From positions 62,001 to 126,000 of the forward strand of contig CALDHM010000037.1 of the NCBI GenBank assembly GCA_937941455.1: a DNA stretch of 64,000 nt. Direction: 5' to 3'. The notes beneath the pieces are model-generated. The model was not told where the DNA came from. It made no database searches and saw only the letters and a program-made list of their open reading frames with translations. Of this stretch, positions 53,432 through 60,875 are shown in pieces (within the stretch, counting starts at the first letter, position 1; the number at the start of each line of letters is the position of its first letter). The position numbers were made by a program, and so were the translations under genes. Origin of the DNA: an uncultured Pirellulaceae bacterium. GTDB lineage: Bacteria > Planctomycetota > Planctomycetia > Pirellulales > Pirellulaceae.

Positions 53432-54742
53432 CTACTCCTCTGCCAGCCACTGCAGCGCGGCGAGGGCGACATTCATCGTCTCGTTGATGTTCAGGACCCC
53501 TTTGGTGATTTGGGCCGAATTGACAACGTAGACTCCTGGCAATGAAGTTTTGGCGGGAGGGATGGTGGCTGAATAATTGAGCGTCGGCAGAGCCATGACG
53601 TTGCGCGCCCGCGCGGTTTGAAAAGCCAACACGTCTTCCGACCGAAAATCCGGGTACATCCGCTGGAGTACGGTTAGGACCCGCTGCCGGATCGCGTCGT
53701 CACTCTCCGCAAAGGCTGCATCGTCCGTCGCCAACACGTATTTGGGCAGATAGACCAGGTACCTCCCACCGATCTCCTCCGGGGGGAGCAATGCGGAGAA
53801 ATTGATGATGCCTGTCAGCGGAACCCATTCCTCGGTGATGTTCGTAACGTAGTAGGGGCCAAGGTTCCGACGGAGCAACAATGAACTGCAAATGACTCCG
53901 AGATATTCGCACGCTCGATAGCCTGCCAATTCTGTTTCGCTGAGAGTTGGGCAGATGCGCGGTATAAGCGGCGAAGGGACGGTCACGAGCACCCGATCGA
54001 AGGCGTTTGCCGAACCGTTGCCATGGGAGACACGGACCTGCCCCGCGCTGCTTGTGATTTCCTGCACCGGGCAACCGACGCAGCACTCGGCTCCCAGCTG
54101 CTGTAGTTTGCTTTGAAAGGCGGCGATGATTTTCGCATATCCGCCGGGGACGTAGCCGAACATTTCCTTTTTCAAGCCCGTTTGCCGTGCTTGGTACATC
54201 CGCCGGATGTAGGCCCAAATAAAAAACGCCGAGACCCGCTGGTAAGCGTCACCCAGTTTCGCCTTGAGCAGCGGCCTCCAGATTTTTTCGTAGGTCCCCG
54301 AGCCAGACCACTTCCGCAACCACGCCTCGACGGGAATCGCCTCTAGTGGCAGACCGTCCTTGATTTTCGAGCCGAAAAAAATCGTCGAGCCGAGGCGAAG
54401 TTTTTCAGCGATGTTCAGTGGAGGGAAGCGCAAGAAGTCCCAGGCGTTGGACATCGAATAAAACTTTCCCGCCGTGTAAAACCCGGCTTTCGTCTCGACC
54501 CACCGGATCGAATCCTCCAGGCCCAGTTCGCGGAGGATTCCACGCAAGTTGAGGTCGGACAATGAGATGACGTGATAGAAGCGGTCCCAACTGATATCGT
54601 CGAGTCGCCAGGGGCTGGCCAAGCCGCCGATCTGATCGCTGCTTTCGAGAATCGTCACGCGGTTGCCCCATTGGCTCAAGCGGAGCGCCAGAGTCAGTCC
54701 CATGAAGCCGCCACCCACGATGCCGATGTTGAGGTGTTTCAT
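53432..54742 (-). CDS. FAD-dependent amine-oxidase-like oxidoreductase
   Basis: About 436 residues from ATG 54742 (ATG 54745 directly before it). FAD loop GIVGGGFMGLTLALRLS and ILESSDQIGGLASPW; the remainder follows the protoporphyrinogen oxidase/phytoene desaturase/UDP-galactopyranose mutase-like pattern, ending GVYVVNSAQITKGVLNINET. No signal peptide. The substrate is not identified; near polysaccharide genes it may act on a sugar or lipid carrier (inference). Confidence 0.88.
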   Translation of the reverse strand: MKHLNIGIVGGGFMGLTLALRLSQWGNRVTILESSDQIGGLASPWRLDDISWDRFYHVISLSDLNLRGILRELGLEDSIRWVETKAGFYTAGKFYSMSNAWDFLRFPPLNIAEKLRLGSTIFFGSKIKDGLPLEAIPVEAWLRKWSGSGTYEKIWRPLLKAKLGDAYQRVSAFFIWAYIRRMYQARQTGLKKEMFGYVPGGYAKIIAAFQSKLQQLGAECCVGCPVQEITSSAGQVRVSHGNGSANAFDRVLVTVPSPLIPRICPTLSETELAGYRACEYLGVICSSLLLRRNLGPYYVTNITEEWVPLTGIINFSALLPPEEIGGRYLVYLPKYVLATDDAAFAESDDAIRQRVLTVLQRMYPDFRSEDVLAFQTARARNVMALPTLNYSATIPPAKTSLPGVYVVNSAQITKGVLNINETMNVALAALQWLAEE

Positions 54743-54893
54743 CATTCTTCCCAAGCCGACAAAGCGAACATGCGGTGCAGCGCTCCCAAGTTGAATGCTG
54801 CGTTCGCATCCCCATCGTAGTTGTTAAAATGGTGAGGGCAATGCCGCATGGGGCGGCGTGATGGGCAGGCAACGCGAAAAACCCTTGTGAACC

Positions 54894-55904
54894 ATGGCGC
54901 GAAACGAACAACTGATTCGACAACACAAGATTCTGCAAATTCTAGAACGTGTTCGCTTCGGAAAGACCATTCAAGAATTGCGCGACGATCTCGTGGACGA
55001 ATTGGGATTATCGTCGATCCATACGCGGACGGTCCAACGCGATTTGGATGCCTTGCAAGCGGCCGGGATCGACGTCGACGCGACCGAGACGCAGCGCGGC
55101 AAGGTCTGGAAACTCGGGCCACGTTACAAACAAGGCCACCGCATCAGCGCTTCGGCGACAGAGTTGATCGCATTGTCTCTAGGGCGCGACCTGATGTTTC
55201 CGTTAGTGGGCACTCCGTTCTGGGTCGGCATCGAGTCGTTCTGGAACAAGATCCGCGAGGAGATTCCGGAAACCGTCTTGAACCATTATCAAAAGTACCG
55301 ACGCACGCTGCGGGTGATGGGAATCCCGACAAAAAATTACGAACGGCATTTCGGAATGATCAAATCTCTGAACCGCGCGATCCTCGAGCATCGCGTGTGC
55401 GACGTGGTGTATGCCTCGACAGGCAAAAGTCCGCAGCAGCGGTTGATCGAGCCGTATGCGATAGCCCTATTCCATTCTAGCCTGTACGTGATTGCGGCGG
55501 CTTGTGAGGAAGAAGATCCCGAGAAGCGGATTCGTTCTTTCAAAATCGATCGTTTCGAAAAAGTCGATCCCCTCGACAAATGGTTCAAACCGCTGGCGGA
55601 GGACGAAGTCAATCGCGCCTTGGATGGGAGCTTCGGCATCTTTCTCAGTTCGCAACCGAACAATTATCGGATCCGCATTTCCGCTCGGGCCGCTCGCTGG
55701 CTGCAAGAGGACCCGTGGCATCCCGATCAAGAAATCCATACCCTTAAAAACGGCGATATCGAATTGTCGGTCAAGGCGGCCCATGATCTCGAAATTCTGC
55801 CCCGCGTGTTGCAACTCGGTAGCGATGCCGAGGTTCTCGCGCCTGCCGCGTCAAGGGCGGCCATCAAATCGATGATTGAGGCGATGCTGCAACAATACCG
55901 TTGA
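54894..55904 (+). CDS. WYL-domain transcriptional regulator
   Basis: 336 residues. N-terminal winged helix-turn-helix (about 5-60: IQELRDDLVDELGLS, then TRTVQRDLDALQAAGID) of the DeoR-like type. From about 140 the WYL region is present (CDVVYASTGKSPQQRLIEPY, ALFHSSLYVIAA, RSFKIDRFEKVDPL). WYL domains bind small ligands or nucleic acid. It is divergent from the FAD enzyme, 152 bases away, and may regulate it. Confidence 0.92.
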   Translation: MARNEQLIRQHKILQILERVRFGKTIQELRDDLVDELGLSSIHTRTVQRDLDALQAAGIDVDATETQRGKVWKLGPRYKQGHRISASATELIALSLGRDLMFPLVGTPFWVGIESFWNKIREEIPETVLNHYQKYRRTLRVMGIPTKNYERHFGMIKSLNRAILEHRVCDVVYASTGKSPQQRLIEPYAIALFHSSLYVIAAACEEEDPEKRIRSFKIDRFEKVDPLDKWFKPLAEDEVNRALDGSFGIFLSSQPNNYRIRISARAARWLQEDPWHPDQEIHTLKNGDIELSVKAAHDLEILPRVLQLGSDAEVLAPAASRAAIKSMIEAMLQQYR

Positions 55905-55984
55905 TTGCCGCGAACTCTCATCAGTAAAGTGTAGAATAAAGTGAAATTCAAAGTATTCGCGCGTAGTACAGGAGATCAACTTCC

Positions 55985-56221
55985 ATGCCACTGTTTGATA
56001 TCGAATGCAGCGAATGCGGCCAACGCGAGGAGGTTTTGCTTAGGGGCGGTGAGCCTGCGGTCTGCTCGCGTTGCGGATCCACGAAGGTGAATCGCTTACC
56101 AAGTGCCGTCGCGGCTCCCGTCGTGCGACAAGGGGTCAACGCGGCAGAGTCCCTGCCGATGGCGGGAGGTTGCGGACGCGACGCGTGCGCCCGCGGGGGC
56201 TGTGCCGGTTTTCTCGATTGA
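55985..56221 (+). CDS. FmdB-family zinc-ribbon protein
   Basis: 78 residues with two CxxC pairs at C8-C11 and C27-C30 (ECSECG, CSRCGS), typical of the FmdB-type regulatory zinc ribbon. The C-terminus is Gly/Cys-rich (GGCGRDACARGGCAG). AGGAG lies nine bases before the ATG. Function of the family is poorly known. Confidence 0.85.
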   Translation: MPLFDIECSECGQREEVLLRGGEPAVCSRCGSTKVNRLPSAVAAPVVRQGVNAAESLPMAGGCGRDACARGGCAGFLD

Positions 56222-56235
56222 GCTTGCCGCTAAGC

Positions 56236-56279
56236 AAAAAAACGGCGGTAGCTGCAGGAGGCCCCTGCCAGCTACCGCC
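56236..56279 (-). terminator. Intrinsic terminator of the SHD1-domain gene
   Basis: GGCGGTAGCTG (56244-56254) pairs perfectly with CAGCTACCGCC (56269-56279), extended by CAGG/CCTG with a one-base bulge. On the minus strand a run of seven T follows. It lies between two converging genes and may serve both, though the T-run suits the minus-strand gene, whose stop is about 137 bases upstream. Confidence 0.8.
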
Positions 56280-56415
56280 CCAATCGCTCTCGCGTTGAAT
56301 TTTTCTTGTGACTTTCGAGGCCTTGGCTGTTCTCCGTTCGCCTCCGTCGGATCCGAGAGTTTCCTACCGAGGTGGACTCCAATGGCGATTCGTTCGAGCC
56401 AACCAAGCCGATTTT

Positions 56416-57687
56416 TCAGAACAAGTAGAACCCGGCGGTGACCACAGCACCTTGGCGGACAGCCCCCCGCAGGCTGATCGGGAACGGATCGACCAGCCAC
56501 GGTGCGCAGTTGCCCGGCCGGTAGTAGCCCAGGGCGTATTGGCACTCGTTCGGAGGATTGATCGCCGTGTGATAGGGGAAGAAGAGGACGCTGCCAAAGA
56601 AGTGTGCGGTCGCTCGCAGCGGTCCGCGAATCGGCCCGGCAGAATGTCCATAGCGTTCGAGCTGAACATGCTCGAAGTACAGTGGCTTGTGGCACAAATT
56701 CGAGGCATACCAAGTCACCGTTTGCGGCTCCCAGCAGCGAGGCGCGAACAAACCGGAGACCACGATGCATTCGTCGGGAATCTCCCAAGCGGCGGCAACC
56801 GCTGCCAAGTCGGATTCGCCCAGTCGCGCCATGGAAATCTTCAGCAACTCGCCGCCTGCATCGATGATCACGTAGCCGCGGCGAATGTCGGTCAAGGTTC
56901 CCGAGGCAAGAATTTGGCCGGAGGTGTCGGTCCATTGCCGATAGATTTTCTTCGGCGGCAGATTTTTGACATTGGGGGGAGGCGACACGTCGAGGGCGAT
57001 ATCTTCGATTTTTTGGCCCAATAGCTCCGAGCGATAATCGCCGCAGCTTTTCGAACGGCGGCGATACAACATCAATTCTTGCTCTTTTTTGAGTGCATCA
57101 TCGTCCTGCGCGTCTTGGACAAAACTCCGTGAATTGCGCGCGGACGAGATCGGCCGCGCGACGGGTTGCCGGACGGAATTCGACTCGCTTTCCGAGAGGC
57201 CGGGTAGCTCCAGGTCTAAGCCCTCGTTCGACCATTGATTCGATTGGTGGTCCGGCAAGACGCTCTCGAGGCTACGGGGCGATTGCGGACTTTGATTGCG
57301 GGGCCGAGTCGAGGGGGGGGCCGGAGTCTGGCTGACACGGATTCCCTCCTGCGATCTGCCAGGGGTATTTTCAAAGGGTTCGTCGATATTTTGCCAAATC
57401 GAAACAGGTTGCGTTCGTTCGTCCGTCGCGACACCGGTCCCGATCACCGAGGCCGGAGCGGCGGTTGGGGTGCGGGAGGCTGCCTCTCGTTGACTCAGGG
57501 TAGCCCGCGCGGGTTGCGCTGGTGCCGCCGCTGACTGGCGATGCGGTCTGACGTGAACCGGCGGGGCAAAATGCGCTGGCCGTTTGGCGTCTTGGGCTTG
57601 AACTAGGGTGAATTCGGTATGGCTTGCCAGGCAGACCGCGGCCGCCATGCCGACAGGCCGCAGCGCCGCGCAAAGGTGCCGGCTCAA
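56416..57687 (-). CDS. Secreted SHD1-domain protein
   Basis: About 423 residues if it starts at TTG 57687, four bases beyond the guaB stop; ATG 57648 and an ATG at 57759 overlapping guaB are alternatives. A signal peptide (LRPVGMAAAVCLASH) is followed by a Pro/Ser/Gln-rich disordered region to about 235. Residues about 240-300 are an SLA1-homology-1 domain (RQWTDTSGQILASGTLTDIR, then GYVIIDAGGELLKISMARLG and ESDL), common in secreted planctomycete proteins. The C-terminal part with four Cys (FAPRCWEPQTVTWYASNLC, GYYRPGNCAPWLVDPFPISL) is unidentified and ends in a hydrophobic, beta-like tail. It is downstream of guaB on the same strand. Confidence 0.85.
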   Translation of the reverse strand: MSRHLCAALRPVGMAAAVCLASHTEFTLVQAQDAKRPAHFAPPVHVRPHRQSAAAPAQPARATLSQREAASRTPTAAPASVIGTGVATDERTQPVSIWQNIDEPFENTPGRSQEGIRVSQTPAPPSTRPRNQSPQSPRSLESVLPDHQSNQWSNEGLDLELPGLSESESNSVRQPVARPISSARNSRSFVQDAQDDDALKKEQELMLYRRRSKSCGDYRSELLGQKIEDIALDVSPPPNVKNLPPKKIYRQWTDTSGQILASGTLTDIRRGYVIIDAGGELLKISMARLGESDLAAVAAAWEIPDECIVVSGLFAPRCWEPQTVTWYASNLCHKPLYFEHVQLERYGHSAGPIRGPLRATAHFFGSVLFFPYHTAINPPNECQYALGYYRPGNCAPWLVDPFPISLRGAVRQGAVVTAGFYLF

Positions 57688-57691
57688 TCGC

Positions 57692-59170
57692 TTAATTAAC
57701 GTCTCCGGCCGACAGATCGGAGCTGTAGTTGGGTGCTTCCTGCGTGATTGCGATATCATGGGGGTGACCTTCCCGGACACTGGCCGCTGAAACCTGTATG
57801 AACCGAGCTTCCTTGCGCAGTTCTTCGATCGTGGCGGTTCCACAGTAACCCATCGCGGCGCGGATGCCACCGACGAGCTGGTAAGCGAAATCGCTGAGAG
57901 AACCTTTGAAGGGGACCCGCCCCTCCACCCCTTCGGGTACCAGTTTTCCACCGGTTTGATTCGCCTGGCGATACCTTTCGCTGGAACCTTTTTCCATCGC
58001 GCCGAGTGAACCCATACCGCGGTACGCCTTGAACGAGCGGCCCTGGTACAGAATCATTTGGCCGGGACTTTCCGCCAACCCGGCAAATAGTCCACCGATC
58101 ATCACCGAATGGGCTCCCGCGGCGATCGCTTTGGCGATATCGCCCGAATAGCGGATGCCCCCGTCGGCGATCAGGGGAACTCCTGCCCGTTCGGCAGCCA
58201 GTGCAGCGTTTTGGATGGCCGAAATTTGCGGAACTCCCACGCCGCTAACAATCCGCGTGGTGCAAATCGAGCCTGGTCCAATTCCGACCTTCACGGCATC
58301 CGCGCCCGCATCGATCAGCGCCTGGCAGCCCTCGGTGGTGGCGATGTTACCCGCGATCACGTCGATGGAGTAATTCCGTTTCAGCTGCCGGACGGTTTCG
58401 ATCACGTTCTTGGAGTGACCGTGAGCACTGTCCACAACCAAGACATCGACTCCCTGGTCGATCAGGCTTTGGGCGCGCTCGTAATCGTGCACGCCGATGG
58501 CCGCTCCGACACGCAATCGGCCCAACTCATCCTTGCAGGCGTTCGGGAACCGATTCATCATGTCGATGTCTTTGATCGTTATAAGTCCTTTCAGTCTTTT
58601 ATTTTCGTCAACCAGCAAAAGTTTCTCCACCTTTTTAGCCGTTAAAATTTTCTCAGCTTCCGCAAGCGTTACGGTCCCCGTCGCGGTCACCAGGTTTTCC
58701 TTGGTCATGACATCGGAGACGGGCTGGTCCTTGGTTTCCAGGAAGCGAAGATCTCGCCGCGTAAGAATCCCTACTAGCGTGCCGTCTGCTAGCACGATCG
58801 GGATTCCCGAAACGTTGTGTTGATGCATCAACTCCCGCGCGCGGTCGACGGTGGCGTCGGGAGGAAGGGTGACGGGGTCGACAATGATGCCGTTAGCGCT
58901 CCGTTTGACCTTGAGGACCTCCTCGGTCTGCGCGGCGATGGAGAGATTTTTATGGATTACCCCCAGTCCGCCCACCTTGGCCAGGGCGATCGCCATTTGA
59001 TGCTCAGTCACGGTATCCATAGGTGAACTGAGCAAGGGGATATTGAGTCCGACCCGCCGCGTCAGCTTGGTTCGCACGTCGACCTCGGAGGGAACGATTT
59101 CGCTGTAGCGTGGGAGGATCAGCACGTCATCGAAGGTAATCGCCAACTTGATCGAATCGTCAATATTCAT
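57692..59170 (-). CDS. guaB: Inosine-5'-monophosphate dehydrogenase
   Basis: About 492 residues from ATG 59170. It converts IMP to XMP in GTP synthesis. Barrel start [14 protein letters not shown], then a CBS pair (about 90-205: [40 protein letters not shown]), and the catalytic loop [16 protein letters not shown] with the nucleophile Cys. [20 protein letters not shown] and [13 protein letters not shown] follow. Length is as usual. Confidence 0.97.
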   Translation of the reverse strand: MNIDDSIKLAITFDDVLILPRYSEIVPSEVDVRTKLTRRVGLNIPLLSSPMDTVTEHQMAIALAKVGGLGVIHKNLSIAAQTEEVLKVKRSANGIIVDPVTLPPDATVDRARELMHQHNVSGIPIVLADGTLVGILTRRDLRFLETKDQPVSDVMTKENLVTATGTVTLAEAEKILTAKKVEKLLLVDENKRLKGLITIKDIDMMNRFPNACKDELGRLRVGAAIGVHDYERAQSLIDQGVDVLVVDSAHGHSKNVIETVRQLKRNYSIDVIAGNIATTEGCQALIDAGADAVKVGIGPGSICTTRIVSGVGVPQISAIQNAALAAERAGVPLIADGGIRYSGDIAKAIAAGAHSVMIGGLFAGLAESPGQMILYQGRSFKAYRGMGSLGAMEKGSSERYRQANQTGGKLVPEGVEGRVPFKGSLSDFAYQLVGGIRAAMGYCGTATIEELRKEARFIQVSAASVREGHPHDIAITQEAPNYSSDLSAGDVN

Positions 59171-59878
59171 TGCCTGAGATTCCAACGGGTTCCCGGTCGC
59201 CTGTGGCGGTTGGATGAGGAGATTGCCGCCTAGTCAGAAGCCGCGACGGTTCCCGCACGCCGCGATCGACCTGAAAACCGGACATTATGGAGAGGCGGGG
59301 CCGCTTTGACAACGACCGCGCGGTTTGGTCGGCAAAAACGGGGTTAATCCTACGACCGGTGGATAAGGGTTAAAGTCTATGCCGAAAATTAACGAAATTA
59401 TTAGCAGATGTTGATTAGGCCCTGAACCCGGCAACGGTACCAAGGGGCTGTCGGCATCACCAGGGGGGAATTTCTAGCGTTGGCATCTTGCCGATCGCAC
59501 AAGGGCTCGCGTCGCTGATCCAGACCTAAATCGGCGCGAGCATCCGTTGAATTCTCTTCAACGATGATAACCTGACCAACTTTGGTAAAAGGTATCGATC
59601 CTGACGGTTTTCGGATCACGGTTATCGGCTTTCGCATGATTCTCGTGATTTGACCCAAGGAAACCGTTTTGCCGCGGACGATGCAAAAAAAATAGTTGTG
59701 ACGGTGAAAATCGTTCAACCGTGTACTAATGCGAAAACGGTTCGCCCTGACCCAGAGTGGAATGAATTGTCTCGCCGGACATTCAACTCCCAAATACGGG
59801 CGGACAGTTACACGACTACCAAGACCTGATTGTCCGTAGTCCTGTAGCGAAAGACGAGTAAAAAATGGAGAGCCTGCG
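59171..59878. other. Intergenic region upstream of the HTH-receiver gene
   Basis: About 700 bases between divergent genes. A minus-strand open frame (59401-59892) has an Arg/Pro-rich composition and no recognisable family, so I do not call it. No repeat, hairpin or RNA was found. Confidence 0.4.
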
Positions 59879-60451
59879 ATGAAGGTATTCACAACTGGTC
59901 AGGTCGCTAAGATCTGTAAGGTGGCCCCACGCACGGTCAGCAAATGGTTCGATTCGGGACGCCTCAAAGGCTACCGGATCCCCGGTTCGCAAGACCGTCG
60001 TATCCCACGAGAATACCTGATCAAATTCCTAAAAGAACATGGAATGCCATTGGGCGACTTGGAGGACGAGGCGATGGCCAAAGTCCTGATCGTGGCCCAA
60101 GATCAGGTATTAATTGAGAACTTGAAACGAGAGCTGCCACCTGAAAAAAGCTTTAAAGTAGCGGTCGCGGCCAGCGGCTTTGAGGCCGGAATTCAAGCGG
60201 AAAGTTTTCACCCCGATTGCGTCATTACCGACTTCTCGATCGGGAAAATCGAAGCAATGCAAATCTGCCAGAATCTGCGGAAGAATGCTGATTTCGGCGA
60301 AACCATCCTAATTGCGTTGCTCCCCGACGATGGGAATCCCATCTCGTTTGATCGCTCGGCGATCAATGAAACGTTCAAGAAGCCATTCGATGCCAGCCTG
60401 TTGGCCGAGCGACTTCGCACCCTGATCGGTTCTCGAAAGGAACTGGTTTAA
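59879..60451 (+). CDS. Helix-turn-helix protein fused to a receiver-like domain
   Basis: 190 residues. Residues 1-52 are a BldC/excisionase-type HTH (VFTTGQVAKICKVAPRTVSK, then RIPGSQDRRIP). Residues 67-186 form a response-regulator-like fold: AKVLIVAQDQVLIENLKREL, the acceptor-position D118 in DCVITDFSIG and the lysine in TFKKPFD at 166-167. The first acidic pair is largely lost (AQD where VDDD is usual), so phosphorylation is doubtful. The order HTH first, receiver second is reversed from usual response regulators. GGAG is eight bases before the ATG. Confidence 0.85.
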   Translation: MKVFTTGQVAKICKVAPRTVSKWFDSGRLKGYRIPGSQDRRIPREYLIKFLKEHGMPLGDLEDEAMAKVLIVAQDQVLIENLKRELPPEKSFKVAVAASGFEAGIQAESFHPDCVITDFSIGKIEAMQICQNLRKNADFGETILIALLPDDGNPISFDRSAINETFKKPFDASLLAERLRTLIGSRKELV

Positions 60452-60875
60452 ATCTTCTCAGGGCAACGAAATCGCCGCCGATGTACCTGCCCGACTAAAG
60501 ATTTCGCCGTCTTTCGCTTACGCTGCCGCAACACCCACTGCGGCGGCTTTTCTTTTTGCACTGTTGAGCCGTCGATTTCGGCCCTCTCGGGCCCTTGCGT
60601 GCCGACTCCCACAGAGAGAGTGTGGAGAAAATCGGGGTCAGCTTGCCAAGCCGAGTAACTTCCACCCGTGCGTTGCACGCAAAGCAGCTTGAGACCCCCG
60701 TTTTGGGTCGGGGCAGTTTAAGGCCGTCCTTACCCATCGGTCCACTCAAATCCACCCTCCCGCGGCGCGGGTGGGTCGCAACGCCGCCCGCGGGGAGGGG
60801 GGGGGAGGCTGGTAGCTGAGTTGTGTTACATCAGCTCATCTTTATCGTGATCGGCTTGCCGCACTGGGCCTGCGA
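60452..60875. other. Intergenic region with terminator and G/C-rich tracts
   Basis: About 420 bases between converging genes. Besides the terminator it contains G/C-rich inverted stretches (60760-60810: CCGCGGCGCGGGTGGG and a run of nine G). Nothing gene-like. Confidence 0.45.
60522..60556 (+). terminator. Intrinsic terminator of the HTH-receiver gene
   Basis: GCTGCCGC (60522-60529) pairs with GCGGCGGC (60540-60547; one G-T pair) followed by TTTTCTTTTT. It is about 70 bases beyond the stop codon. Confidence 0.7.

Noticed and set aside
59401-59892. Minus-strand frame of 163 codons upstream of the HTH-receiver gene
   Set aside because: No homology or signal; it overlaps the start region of the clear plus-strand gene.
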